Positions 23,340 to 35,023 of a stretch of 64,000 nt of DNA are shown here, one piece after another. The first letter of the stretch is position 1. Each line of letters starts with the position of its first letter. The stretch comes from Papaver somniferum (lineage: Eukaryota; Streptophyta; Magnoliopsida; Ranunculales; Papaveraceae). The notes under the pieces were generated by a model, which did not search any database, was not told where the DNA came from, and saw nothing but the letters and a program-made list of their open reading frames with translations. Position numbers and translations under genes: made by a program. Where the stretch lies: the NCBI RefSeq assembly GCF_003573695.1, contig NC_039360.1, positions 64,915,911 through 64,979,910 on the forward strand. The letters are read 5' to 3'.

Positions 23340-24701
23340 TCAGTGGGTAGTTTTCTTTCTTTTGGTTTCCATTATGGTGTCTAGAGGAGTTGGTAAAGAT
23401 ATATGTTCAAACACATGAGATTTCTTTTTTGCCTTCCATGTTTCCTTTTTCTTCTTGGCCTGATCAGCTTCTATTCTTGCTTTAATTTGAGCTAGTGTTG
23501 GTAAGGAGTTGAAAGGGAAGGGTTTTGGTGGAGGGGAGGTTGGGAAGATGTTGTCGGGGTCCATAGAGGGATGACCTTCAGTGTTGGAGGTGCTAAAAGT
23601 TTTAGCTCTTGCAGCAGTTTTCATCCTTGGATAATTTTTTTTGTAGTTTCCAGCAATCTTCCTAGCATGTTCCAATTTTTTGTTTTTGATTTGGCAAGCT
23701 AACACATTTGGATGAGGTTGGAAGTTATCCAAAGATGTTTCAGGTTGAGCACTAAAAATGAGTGGTTCCTTTGAAGATGAGGCTTTGCAATAGCTGTTTC
23801 AAGTTCCAGTTTTTTTTTTTGTTATCTTTATTTTTATCTCAAATTCAGCAGCAACATCAGTATCAGAGTAGGGTCTATAGATGATGTTTTTTCCAGCTTG
23901 AAATTTTTTTTGTTGTTGAGTTCTTGGTGGTGGAGCTAGTTGAGGGGTAGGGAAATTGTTGTAGAGGGATTGAGAATGGTTTGGTGGTAAGGGGAAAGGG
24001 GGGCTTGGATGATCAAGGATTCTGCAGACTTTACAAAAATTTATTCCATTGAGAGCATAAGCAAATTCAAGCCAGTGTGAAGTAGTGGTGGTTTCAAAAG
24101 CTTCAATACCAAATTTAAGTGCTCTGGTAACATCAATTGTAAGATTTACCTCCAAGTTATTTTCAAATCTGTCTCTTCCATAGGCTTTCTTGGCAGTTTG
24201 GAAGACTCCAATTGGCCTAAGAATACCTTGAATGTATGGTATCATATGAGATGGTATTCTTTTGATAAGTAACCAGATCATCACCTTTTTGAATTGTTCT
24301 TCGTCTATCAATTCAGGTCCTCCTGCAGGAACACTAACCGGAACCATAAGCTTATCAAAAACTCTTCTTGTTCCACCATTTCTCAGAGTGGAGTAGTCTT
24401 CCTCATGGGCGAGTGTGAGAATGTAGAAGTTTCTTCTCCTGTTCCAATTTTCCACCTCAACTCTGCTATGAAGTTCCCAGTAAGCATTGATGAAAGAACT
24501 AACTTTTGAGGTTTGGAAACAGATGTTGCTGCAGAGTTTTCCAATGAAACACCATTTCCAACCAGGGGTTTGCTTGGTTCTGATATTTTCAGAGTTAATG
24601 AAGACCTTAGGGAAAAGATCCTCAGGGATAGTGGGTGATGTGTTCATCTTGTTTACAAGGTTATCTATGCTAGGAGGAGTGGTGTTAGAGGAAGAAGCCA
24701 T
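23340..24701 (-). pseudogene. LINE ORF1 (DUF4283-type nucleic-acid-binding protein), frameshifted
   Basis: The start is placed at the ATG at 24701 (MASSSNTTPPS), and the frame runs about 300 aa to 23799. It contains a DUF4283-like region typical of plant L1 ORF1 (WKWCFIGKLCS, then MVPVSVPAGG, then IQGILRPIGVF) and a truncated zinc-knuckle start, CKVCRILDH. The reading frame shifts at the T-run near 23811-23820 and resumes in another frame as EPLIFSAQPETSLDN and onward to 23340, a basic, lysine-rich C-terminal part. In the family ORF1 binds LINE RNA. The homopolymer frameshift could be real or a sequencing slip. Confidence 0.75.
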
Positions 24702-25229
24702 AATAATGTAGTAAACAGTTTTGCAGCTGGAGGGGAATGTTGAGTGATGTTCACCAAGGTGGGAGGGGTAAATGTAGGAGTTGGTAGAATGAGGGGAAGG
24801 GTTGCAGGATTTAATTTGAAATTGATTCACGGGTTCAAAATTTTGTTGTCTTTCGATTTTGTTTGGTAGAGTACATGGGATCTTGTGTAGTTTTGTTTTG
24901 GCTTGAAAGCTCTGATGTTGATGTAACATAATTCTTTCTTGGTATCTGATTGGTGTCGTACAATGTTCTGTCGTGGCCTTGTAGAGAAGCGTTGGATGGA
25001 TAATGGTTCTGGGTGACTAGTTCTGTGGCAAATACAAAGGTCAGCATATAGAGCCAAGGGTAGAGCATTACTTGTGTCAGGGTTGGTATTATTGGTGTGT
25101 AGTGCGACTTGTGTTTGACCATGTCTCCAGAGTTGGGCTGAGCAATGGTGGACTATGCAAATCTGTGATACCATGCTATGTTGAAATGGATCTCCAAGTG
25201 GATCATTTTTCAAGGCCATAAACATTGAA
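24702..25229 (-). other. Probable LINE 5' leader
   Basis: Sequence upstream of LINE ORF1 on the minus strand with open but domain-free frames (24827-25225 and 24835-25122). I could not find the LINE 5' target-site duplication, so the 5' limit is uncertain. Confidence 0.4.
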
Positions 25230-25491
25230 ACTTACCCAGAATACGACCAAATTTAGTGGAAGTTTTGTAACTGCCAAGTGTTTGATGCCGCTTCGCATGA
25301 GCCAATAATATGTAATTACTTTTGCAAGACCATTGAAAATAGCCAGTAGGCTTTCCACTGTGCATAATCAAGCAACACCAATCTCTAGGACGATTGATCT
25401 GAAGGCCACAAGAGGCGTTTGACGGTTGCGATGTGAAGACTGTTGCTCTACCCAACCAAGATAAAATCAAGAGAAAGAGAAATTCTTTCAT
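25210..25491 (-). CDS. Hypothetical small ORF with signal-peptide-like N-terminus
   Basis: From an internal ATG at 25491 a 93-aa frame begins MKEFLFLLILSWLGRATVF, a plausible signal peptide. A Cys-containing stretch with the adjacent pair DWCC follows, and the frame ends at 25210. The longer ORF from 25692 has a non-descript extension. I recognise no family, no splice context supports it, and it lies next to LINE DNA, so it may be chance. Confidence 0.2.
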   Translation of the reverse strand: MKEFLFLLILSWLGRATVFTSQPSNASCGLQINRPRDWCCLIMHSGKPTGYFQWSCKSNYILLAHAKRHQTLGSYKTSTKFGRILGKFQCLWP

Positions 25492-25539
25492 TTTCTCATT
25501 CAGTTTTTTCCAATCAGAGCCAAGTAAGAATACAGTTTT

Positions 25540-26408
25540 TTGATGTTGAGAAAATTTCAAACAATGCATCAAGATTTGGATTCCAATGAAATATTGAGTG
25601 ATCAGATATCTCCTGATAGTGTTCAAGATGAGAAGAAGCCTAGACTGAGTCTGCCAAAATGCCAGGTAATGGTCTTTGACATGCGAGAGCATTATGTTGA
25701 TGATTTGTGTTTTATAGAAAGAGTTCGAAAGTAGGTTTTGTTATTTACTAATGAGAAACTAATGTTGGGTAATTTTGTTTGCCTCAAATCTGCTAGGATG
25801 ATGCTGTTTGTGGAAGTAGGTCTTCTCCAGATAGGGGTGAGGGAAGTTTTAAGTTGGAGAATAGTGTGCATGAGGGTGGTAGTGGTAGTGGTACTGGGGG
25901 TAAAAAAGAAGGTGGTGGAACTGGTGATGGTGGGTGTAGAGAGGCAACAACTGGTGATGGAGGTCAAGATCAGCAGAGAGTACCTTCTCATCCAAATAAG
26001 GATCGGATTTGGGGAACTAAGAATGGGTGAGTGGTGTTTTCAGTTGATCCTCGTCGAGGCCGATTCGTGATCAATGAGGGAGTGGTATTGGTAGGGGATC
26101 AGTGTGTTGTTTTTGGAGGTTCACGACAGGGGTTCTTTGCAGCACCTGTTCCTGAGGATGTCAGATCCATGATTCGAGAGAATGATTCCATCCCCCTCCC
26201 TGTTGATGCAGTGATCTTCCCTAATTTGTTTATGTTGGCACCTGAAATTAGGCAGATGGCTGACATAGCTAATGCAGGACTGGGAGAGGTGAATCCGCCA
26301 CAAAATGTACCAGCAGCAGAGCCTATGCCTATGCCAGTACCAGAACCCGCTGCACCAGAACCTGCAGAGAAAGCTACAGATGCATCTAGAGATGCAAATA
26401 TTGTCTAA
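25540..26408 (+). pseudogene. Orphan plus-strand coding-like remnant
   Basis: Three frames chain together. The first is at 25540-25734 (DSNEILSDQISPDSVQ). A Gly-rich frame follows at about 25798-26030 (SGSGTGGKKEGGGTGD) and stops at a TGA. The third is at 26031-26408 with a Pro/Ala/Glu-rich tail (MPMPVPEPAAPEPAEK). The last frame has protein-like composition (SVDPRRGRFVINEG), but I recognise no domain. It could be a degraded transposon gag or a captured gene fragment. The opposite-strand 286-aa ORF at 26121-26981 looks like a shadow. Confidence 0.3.
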
Positions 26409-27457
26409 AGAGGTAGATTTCAAAACATAGCTCTGAGTGATGTGGGGTGAATGATGAATACAGAACACAAATTTTCTATTTTGGATTATTTCGTTTGTCA
26501 GGACAAAATTTACTTTTTTGATATTGAATGGTGTTATGGGATTAGAATTGGATTGTGGTTTCCTGGAATTAATCATGATAAAACTGAAAATGTCTAATTT
26601 AGTTGTGCTTAGAAAGGCAATGAACTGTTTTCCTAGACTGTTGAGATTAGTATTGCAATTAATCCAGTAGATAGTTTTGTCTAAGCTAATATGTCTGAGT
26701 TTAGCATTGATACTAGTATGTAGGCTTATGGTGTAGGGGATTCTGAAGTCGTAGGGAAGTTTAAGGTGGTAGGAAATGAAACTAAGAAGGATAATGTTGG
26801 TCCTTAATATGAGGTTTAGAGAGTGAGAGTCTCTCGGATTTATAAACAGGCAAGAACAATAGGGATGTACTAGGATTGTAAAGAGAGACATACCAGGATT
26901 GTAGAGAGATGTATCCAAGTGACTCACCCATTTAAGCTTGTAGCCTAGCTTCCTCAGAAAACTTTGAAGTACTTGTAGCATAATGTGATTGTAGCTAGTC
27001 TGATGTCAAGAATTTGAACAGAAGACTGAGAGGAGTTTGTAAATGTTGCTGCTTAAGATTATCTTCCGAGAAAAATATATAGTGAGATTGCAATCTTTAG
27101 ACTGGACTGGTACAGGTAGCTTTATATTTGAGACATTGTAATTGTTGCAGACATTAGATGGTTGGGATTTAATTTGCAGGAGGGGTAATTTCTTAGACTC
27201 CTTATAATTGAAGAAATTTATGAAAGGGGGGTTTCCAGCTTCCAGTTTTGCAGCTTCAGTGATTTTATTTTTGATAGAGATGTGATATTGAGAGTTCTTC
27301 TTGGAAGGGGAAAATCCAGCTTCCAAACTTGTGTAATTAGTGATTCGAGTGAATTTTGTGTTGTGTGTGATGTGTGTGACGATCTTCATCTTTTCTCTTG
27401 TGATTGTGTTGTGTATGTGATTGATGCAATTGCAATAGCACTGTTGTGAGTGATTTG
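26409..27457. other. Unassigned sequence left of the Copia element
   Basis: No recognisable domain. Two GGAAGCTGGA-type segments (on the minus strand) and GTGTGTGATGTGTGTGACG low-complexity DNA are visible near 27220-27380. It ends with ATTTG, the left TSD of the Copia element. Confidence 0.4.
27453..27457. repeat. Target-site duplication of the Copia element, left copy
   Basis: ATTTG precedes the 5' LTR and is repeated at 32251-32255 after the 3' LTR. Confidence 0.85.
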
Positions 27458-27666
27458 TGTTAAACGATATTGTCCTGATTTTTTGGGATAATATTCCTCT
27501 ACATGGCATGTATATCTTGGTATATTTTGTTCCATTTTTCATGTATATCTTGTTTCTCGTTTTATCTTATGTTTCTTGTATATAAGAATAGATGTATTGT
27601 ATCTTGTTTACCATGCTGTATACAATCCTATCATTCAGAATATACATGTCATGACAATCTCTGTCA
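27458..27666 (+). repeat. 5' LTR of the Copia element
   Basis: Starts TGTTAAACGATATTGTCC and ends ATCTCTGTCA. It is nearly the same as 32050-32250, with a few differences and small indels. Confidence 0.9.
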
Positions 27667-27824
27667 TAGCATCAGATCATGAAAGATCTAACAATCCATC
27701 TTCTGCTGCAACAACAACAAATAACAAAAAGATCAATTCTTGTCATTCCATCTCTTTCTCGTCTGTGTCTAGATTGTAAAACTCAAACCCTAATATCCAA
27801 AATCCTTCCCTGTTGTTGTTCAAT

Positions 27825-30800
27825 ATGTCGCGTGAAGATTATCAACCTATTACCGTAAAGTTTGATGGAACAAACTATAATCATTGGTCCTTCCTTATGA
27901 GAAGTTTTCTCAAAGGAAAAGATATATGGAAATATATTGATGGAAAAGACAAAAAGCCTAGTGTTGTTACGATTGGTATTGTCATTAGAGATAAACAAGA
28001 TAAACAAGTTGAGCCTAGCAAAGACAAAGAAACTGAAGAAGACAGCCTTGAAGACTGGGAGATCAACAATCACAAGATACTGACATGGATAAGCAATACA
28101 GTAATCACTTTCATAAGTATGCAACTCACTGGTTTCGAAACTGCCAAAGAAGCATGGGATTTTCTTTCAAGAAGATATACCCAAATCAACTTTGCTCAAC
28201 GTTATAAACTTGAACAAGATATTCGATCTATGAAGCAACAGATGGATCAGTCAATCTCAGATTTCCATTCTGAGATGTAAATTATATGGAATCAACTAGC
28301 ACTCATGGAACCAAATTGGACTACAGATATTGAGTTATGGCAGAAATACAGAGAAGAGTCACGACTGGTTCAACTTTTAATGACGTTAAGATATGATTTG
28401 AGACTGTAAGAGCTTCAATCCTTCATCGATTACCTCTCCCTACTGTAGAAGCTGCGTTATCTGAGCTTGTTACTAAAGAAACTCGAAAGAGGATCAAGCC
28501 TGAGATACCTGATGTGTTTGCAGTTCCTTCATGTGCAAGTTTTAATAATACTTTCAATTCTCAGAGAAACTATCGTGACATGTCACAGGTTCAGTGTTAA
28601 AATTGCAAGAAACCTGGTCACTTGGCCAAGAACTGCAATTTACCATCAACACAGAGTGTGTCACAAACCTCAGCTTTTCAAGCTCCAACCCATCAAAGTT
28701 CGAATTCTCAGATTCAGTGCAATTATTGTAAATAACGTGGTCATTCAGTAGGAAACTGTACATCTCCATCTTCAAGAAACATGAGAGAAAGAAGAAGGTT
28801 AAATGGGACTGCATACACATCTGTACCATCCGTTCTTGCAGCACCTTCACTAGAAAGAAGTCATGAAACATCAGCATCTACATCAAGTAATCTTGCTGAT
28901 ATTCAAGAGATGTTCAAACAAGCCCTTTCAATTGGTAAAAGTAACTCTACAACAGCTTCTGCTTTCTCAGTTCCCACAGGTGCATTTTCAAATGGTTGGT
29001 TTCTTGACTCAGGTGCTTCTAATCATATGACATTCAATTCTAATGTATTTGAAAACAAGCATCCTATTGTTACACCCAAAATCCAAAATGCAAATGGATC
29101 TGAAATAGTTGCTAGTCATATTGGTTAGGTTAAAGTCTCAGACAAAATACGTATATCTGATGTGTTACTTGTTCCAAAGATCAAGATGAATCTTACATCA
29201 ATTGGGCAACTGTGCAATCAGGGTTTTAACATTTATTTCTTCTCCTTTGGCTGTGTAATACAGGATCCCAGGACAGAGAAGCTTGTTGGGATAGGTCGTA
29301 GAGTCGGTAGACTATATCTCCTTGAAACTCTAATTGTTCCTCAACAATCAAAGAATAAACTTACTGTTGCAGCTGCCAACTCCCTTCCTTCTACTGTGTC
29401 TCCATTTATGTCTTGGCACTCTAAGCTAGGCCATGTCTCTTTTTCACGTCTTACGTATATGATCAATAAAGGATTACTAAGAACAACTCAAGTTGATAAA
29501 TAACTTTATTGCATTTCCTGTAAGTTGGGTAAACAACCTGTACTTCCTTTTAATAATAGTGTTACTCATTCAGTTGAACCCTTTGATCTTATTCATTCTG
29601 ATGTGTGGGGAAAGTCTCCCATTGCCTCTAAGGGAGGGGCTTTATATTATGTTATCTTCTTGAAAATATACACAGATTTCTCTAGAATGGTCAAAACTCA
29701 ATTTAGAAAATCCATTAAAACCTTTCGTGCTGATCAAGGAGGTGAATATATATCAACTCTTTTCAAAGAATTTCTTAAAACAAAAGGTACTCTACTTCAG
29801 TTATCTTGCACTGAAACTCTAGAGCAAAATGGTATAGCATAAAGAAAACATCGTCATATCATAGAGACAGCTAGAACCCAACTTCTTTCAGCATCAATTC
29901 CCTCTAATTTTTGGGGTGAGTCAGTTCTTACTGTTGTTTAAACAGTAAATCGCATTCCATCTATAGTCATAGGACGAATATCACCTTATGAACGCCTCTA
30001 TAATAAGAAACCAAACTATTCTGAGCTTCGTGTTTTTGGTTCAACATGTTTTGTCCTTCTCACAGAACGAGAACGAAACAAACTCAGCAAAAAAAATGTT
30101 ATTTGTATGTTCCTAGGTTATGGTATTGAACAAAAAGGTTATCGTTGTTACGATCCAGAGAGTCGTCGATTACGTATTTCTCGTCATGTTACGTTTTGGG
30201 AAAATATACCCTTTTGGTCTCTTCCTAGCAGCAAGTCTTCTACTCTAGAACAGTTTACGTATCTAGATCCTTTTGAGGATGTATCTCTACCTACCTCTCA
30301 GTCTACAACTATTTCATCCACCACCACAGAAGTCACTCCTCTTGAAAGTTTCGAAATTCCACATGACCACTCTATGGAAAATCCTGACATTGCTTCTCCA
30401 GAAAGGGATCTTGTGCCTGAGAATGATGTTTTACCTCCACGTAGTCGTCGACCACCAGCCAGGTTTGCAGATTATCATTGTTCTTTATCATCCATTTTAT
30501 CTATACATGAACCAAAGTCATACAGGGAAGCATCTATAAGTCCAGTCTGGCAAACATCTATTGGAGAAGAACTAACAGCACACAAGGACGCTGGTACATG
30601 GGATATGCTTGACTTACCACCAGGGAAAACTGTTATTGGAAGTAGATGGGTGTACAAGATCAAAACAAACTTAGAAGGTAAGATAGAACGCTACCAATCT
30701 CGTTTGGTTGCTCAAGGATATACCCAAGAATATGGTATAGACTATGAAGAAACATATGCTCCCGTTGCTCGTATGACTATTGTACGTACACTTCTTGTTG

Positions 30801-32035
30801 TTGTTGCTGCTCGTAATTGGAATCTTCATCAAATGGATGTCAAGAACGCCTTTCTTAACGGAGAACTTCAAGAAGAAGTGTATATGATACCACCACCAGG
30901 AATGACTCATTCTCCAAATCAAGTATATAAACTTCGTAAAGCTTTGTATGGGATTGAACAAGCACCGCGTGCTTGGTTTGAGAAGTTTTCCAATGCTATC
31001 CTTCAGTACGGATTCAATCAAAGTGCATATGACTCAGCAATGTTTACTCGATCAAACTGAGAAGGGTATGGATATTCTCCTTTTGTATGTTGATGATATG
31101 GTTATCACAGTTGACGATTTAGAAGGAATTACTGCTCTTAAACTTCATCTCAGTTCGTGTTTTGAAATGAAAGACTTAGGTCTTTTAAGGTATTTTCTTG
31201 GTATAGAGGTTGAGAAATCATCTGATGGTTATTTCATCTCACAAGTGAAGTATGCCTCCGACATTCTTCAGCGTGATGGGTTAACAGATAGTAAAACTGC
31301 AGATACACCTCTTGAACTAAATGTGAAGCTCAATCCCTTTGAAGGAAAAGCTTTAGCCAATCATACATTATATCGTCAGCTTGTGGGAAGTCTTAATTAT
31401 CTAACCATCACAAGACCAAATATCAGTCATGCAGTTCATGTAGTTAGTCAGTTTATGTCAGCTCCAAGGTCCACACATTATGCTGTAGTACTTCGGATAT
31501 TACGTTATATCAAAGGCACCTTGTATCAAGGTATAAAGTTCTCATCTACTTCTGATCTTTGTCTTCATGCATATTCAGATTCAGATTGGGCTGGTGACAT
31601 CACATATAGACGCTCAACCACAGGATACTGTGTATTTCTAGGCAACTCTTTGATCTCTTGGCGCAGTAATAAACAAAGTATAGTTTCTCGGTCTAGTGCA
31701 GAGGCTGAGTATCGAGCTCTTGCTCATACAACTTCTGAAATTGTTTGGTTAAGATGGCTTCTTGAAGATATGGGAGTTCACTTATCAGAACCTACTCCAT
31801 TGTGTTGTGACAATAAGGCCGCTATTCGCATTGCTCATAATGACGTGTTTCATGAACGTAGGAAGCATATTGAGATAGATTGTCACTTTGTAAGACATCA
31901 CTTCAAGCAACAAACTATTGTCTTACCATTTGTTCGCTCGAAATTGCAACTCGCTGATTTATTCACCAAAACATTGACCTCAGCTCGTCTAAGGTTCTTA
32001 ATTTCCAAACTCAACATGTGTGTTGCACTATCTTG
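27825..32035 (+). pseudogene. Copia gag-pol polyprotein, interrupted
   Basis: Gag starts at 27825 (MSREDYQP, then VKFDGTNYNHW, UBN2-type). Two zinc knuckles follow near 28600-28760 (NCKKPGHLAKNC and CNYCK-stop-RGHSVGNC). The protease motif is WFLDSGASNHMT (about 29000). The integrase HHCC region starts WHSKLGHVSF (about 29415) and the core HSDVWG follows (about 29600). The reverse transcriptase starts GSRWVYKIK (about 30640) and has YVDDM (about 31087). RNase H is about 31560-32035 (YSDSDWAGD, then SSAEAEYRAL, then LADLFTKTL). Stops are seen at 28278, about 28733, 29126, 29501 and 29840, and a stop plus frameshift occurs in RT near 31058. This is ordinary decay of a once-complete polyprotein. 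Confidence 0.9.
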
Positions 32036-32049
32036 AGTTTGAGGGAGGG

Positions 32050-32250
32050 TGTTAAACGATATTGTCCTGATCTTTTGGGATAATATCTTCCTCTACATGG
32101 CATGTATATTTTGTTCTCTTTTTCATGTATATCTTGTTTCTCGTTTTATCTTCTGTTTCTTGTATATAAGAACAGATGTATTGTATCTTGTTTACCACGT
32201 TGAATACAATCCTATCATTCAGAATATACATGTCATGACAATCTCTGTCA
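32050..32250 (+). repeat. 3' LTR of the Copia element
   Basis: Starts TGTTAAACGATATTGTCC directly after the polypurine tract, ends ATCTCTGTCA, and is followed by the TSD ATTTG. Confidence 0.9.
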
Positions 32251-32255
32251 ATTTG

Positions 32256-32712
32256 GAGTAGCCATTCGAGATCGGGTGATGAAGAAACTTAACATTTGGT
32301 GTAATTCCGACAAGAAGTCCGGTTAAGAAACAACTATTGGAAGAGCCGTGCGGAAAGAAGACAAGGAGTAACGGCTATATTGGATCGGCGAGAGAGAGAA
32401 ATCAAGGAAAGGAGAGAGGAGAGAGAGAAATCGGCTATATTGGGCAGCTAATTCTCCGGGTGTACTATTTTCACAAGGAAAAAAAAAAAATCCAAATCCA
32501 TTATTGCTAATTTTGTTATGGGCAGGCATAAAGGGTGCAACAACAAGGAGAGGCGTCTGGAAAATATCTTTACCCAATATAAAATGAGTATAATTAATCA
32601 GAATCAGAGGGTTTATCAAAAAAAAAAAAAAAAAAATCAGAATCAGAGGGTTTGACTGGATTTTCCTGTCTGCTTCAGCAAAACTCACTCTCGCCTCCTC
32701 TGGAAAATAAAA
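32256..32712 (+). promoter_or_regulatory. 5' flank and 5' UTR of the Mpv17-family gene
   Basis: The only sequence between the Copia element and the start codon. It holds GAGAGA-rich DNA (about 32388-32430) and a 19-base A-run at 32618-32636 flanked by 17-bp direct repeats (see findings). No clear TATA box was identified. The native promoter may lie left of the Copia insertion or be shortened by it. Confidence 0.45.
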
Positions 32713-35023
32713 ATGGATGCTCTAAGTGGCAGCAATGGTGGGTTTTGGTGGAAATTCCATTTAAATTCCAAACGTGGTCGCAATTCCAATTCTCGTAGAA
32801 ACTCGCAATCCGGTGGCTCCAATGGAGATGGCGGCGGCGGCAGAACGAACTACAGATTTCCATTGAAACAAGCTGTTACGGCTAGTTGTCTAGCACTTAC
32901 TGGTGATACAATTGCTCAAGTGACTACTCATTTTAAGGATCTTCATCGTAACGATGATGATAAGAACAACAACAACAAGGTGAGAAATATTTTCCTTCTT
33001 CGGTTTCTCTTGATTTCTCTTGATTCCGTGGTCTGTGACTATTGATACATATCGAGAGATGGATAGATGCACATTAATTATTAAACTTCATTTTAGGGTT
33101 TGTGAGCGACGAAAGTCAAAAAAAAAATCCTTTAGCTTTTTGGTTTAAACGAAATTCGATGTTTTAGAATTTTTGCTACTCTAGTTCAATTTTAGAAGTT
33201 TCTGAAATGATGTGTAGAATTACATTTCTTTTTCACTTTTCAATTTTTATTTAGGCCTGTCTATTTAGCCTACTTTACAACCACTGAAAATTTTGGAATG
33301 AATGTGATAAAGACTGAATCTTGAATTTACAGCGTATGTTAGAAATATTAACTGCGTCAATTCGGTATAAAGAGATCATATTGAAGGTTTAGCATGTATG
33401 ATTAGTTATCGATGACTTACGGTTGTGTAAATTGGTAATGGTACTTGTATTATTAGATACCGGAGAAGATGAAATGGTAGTCCTCACCCCTCATAAAACT
33501 AGATACTGGAAATGGATGAAATGATTTCTTGACTATCTCCCTTATAATAGAGATTGTTTCCGGTTGCATTTGTATTTCGAGCACATAATCTCTGGTGTAA
33601 TCCCATAAATGTTTGCTTTTTGTTTATGGAACTTAAATTTTGGAGATATTGTCAAGACTATCCAATTGCTTACTCCATTGTGGCATTTGCATGCCCAATG
33701 AGGAGTTGTCTTGTAGTTCAAATTTCAAATTCTAACTGATATGTCTTGTTACACTTCCTATGATTTATAAGGTTAGAAAACACCAAGTTGTTATGATGGT
33801 TAACATTATGACAAGTGTTCATAGACCTCAATTTAGAAAAGAGTGAAGAACATTTTCTTTATTGTCCAGTCAAAAGGAACAGAAAAGCATGATTTTGTAG
33901 TATGTTACTACAAAATCTTTTTCATGGGAGATATGCTACTCTAATGTTTGATATTTTGTGAAAGTAGATGACTAAGTTCAACGCAACGAGGCGTTTCTTC
34001 ATTTGCTTTACCTAATCCTTCTTGCATATGTTTACTTTGGTGTTCCAACTTCCCACACTGTTTTGTTGCTATGTTTTCTCTCACATCAATTACTGTTATC
34101 TTCTATAAACAAGTTGACATTCGATTTGGTAATGGTTTTAGGATGTCCTGTCATCTCTATTGTCAAAGCATGACTGGCTTCGATCACTTCGGATGAGTAC
34201 ATATGGTTTTTTCCTGTATGGTCCAGGCTCTCATGCGTGGTATCAATACCTAGATTACTCTTTGCCTAAGCAATCCGTACAAAATTTCTTGCTAAAGGTA
34301 TGTGTAACTTTTTAGTTCTTTTTCTCTTTTGACATATCAATTTTATGGACAACGAGATGAATCATCTTCTCTTGTATTCCAAGTTTTTCTCAAACCGTGT
34401 TACAACTTTATTTTTCATGCAGGTTACTTTAAATCAAGTAGTTCTTGGTCCAATTGTCATTGCTGTTGTTTTTGCTTGGAACAATTTATGGGTTGGAAAA
34501 CTCAAAGAGCTTCCTAACAAGTACCAGAAGGATGCGCTTCCTACGCTACTCTATGGTGAGTACCCCTAAGATCCGTCTCTTCCATTGGCATAGAAACTCG
34601 CCATGTTTTTTTATTCAGTTGTTCTGTTGTTGTTTTTTTCTTTCAGGATTTAGGTTTTGGATTCCAGTCAGTGTACTAAACTTCTGGTACGTTCTTTCCT
34701 CTCATGTTTTGTTTTGAGTTGATTCCACCAATTGTTGGAAGCGGTATAACCCTCTAAAAGATCATTGAATCATGAAGTCTGGCACACTTACCATATTCTA
34801 ATGTCTGAAGTTGGTTGGTCCGAATCAATGTCATTAATAACAACTAACCAGGATCTTCTTTCTTAAACAAATAACTGTTTTTTTTTTTTTACTCATAATC
34901 CGAATTCTAAACATGCGCAAGTGTTTTTGTTTTAGGCTGGTTCCTCTTCAGGCCCGGGTCGGATTCATGTCTACCGCCTCCATATTTTGGAACTTCTATC
35001 TGTCATCGACGATGATCAAGTAG
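32713..35023 (+). CDS. Mpv17/PMP22 (PXMP2/4) family membrane protein, five exons
   Basis: Exons: 32713-32979, 34142-34297, 34423-34555, 34647-34686 and 34936-35023. All introns are GT-AG and the joined frame encodes 227 aa. The N-terminal 45 residues are Ser/Gly/Arg-rich without acidic residues at first, possibly an organelle-targeting extension. The Mpv17 fold starts at FPLKQAVTASCLALTGDTIAQ and continues with MSTYGFFLYGPGSHAWYQYLD. The family signature closes the protein: FRFWIPVSVLNFWLVPLQAR, then FWNFYLS. Members are small four-helix proteins of peroxisomal, mitochondrial or plastid membranes and are proposed to form channels. The exact membrane cannot be told here. The structure looks intact. 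A first intron of about 1.16 kb is the longest. Confidence 0.9.

Larger units (their letters stand above)
27458..32250 (+). mobile_element. Full-length Copia retrotransposon with short LTRs, inactive
   Basis: A 4.8-kb element with LTRs at 27458-27666 and 32050-32250 (TGTTAAACGATATTG...CTCTGTCA) and TSD ATTTG. A tRNA-Met-like PBS variant, TAGCATCAGATC, follows the 5' LTR, and a polypurine tract, TTGAGGGAGGG, lies just before the 3' LTR. Gag, protease, integrase, reverse transcriptase and RNase H are in Copia order. The roughly 200-bp LTRs and compact size fit the Ale/Retrofit type, which is an inference. Many in-frame stops make it non-functional. It landed about 460 bp upstream of the Mpv17-family start codon. 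Confidence 0.92.

Noticed and set aside
26121..26981. 286-aa minus-strand ORF
   Set aside because: No domain, low-complexity hydrophobic composition, and it overlaps the better plus-strand frame at 26031-26408.
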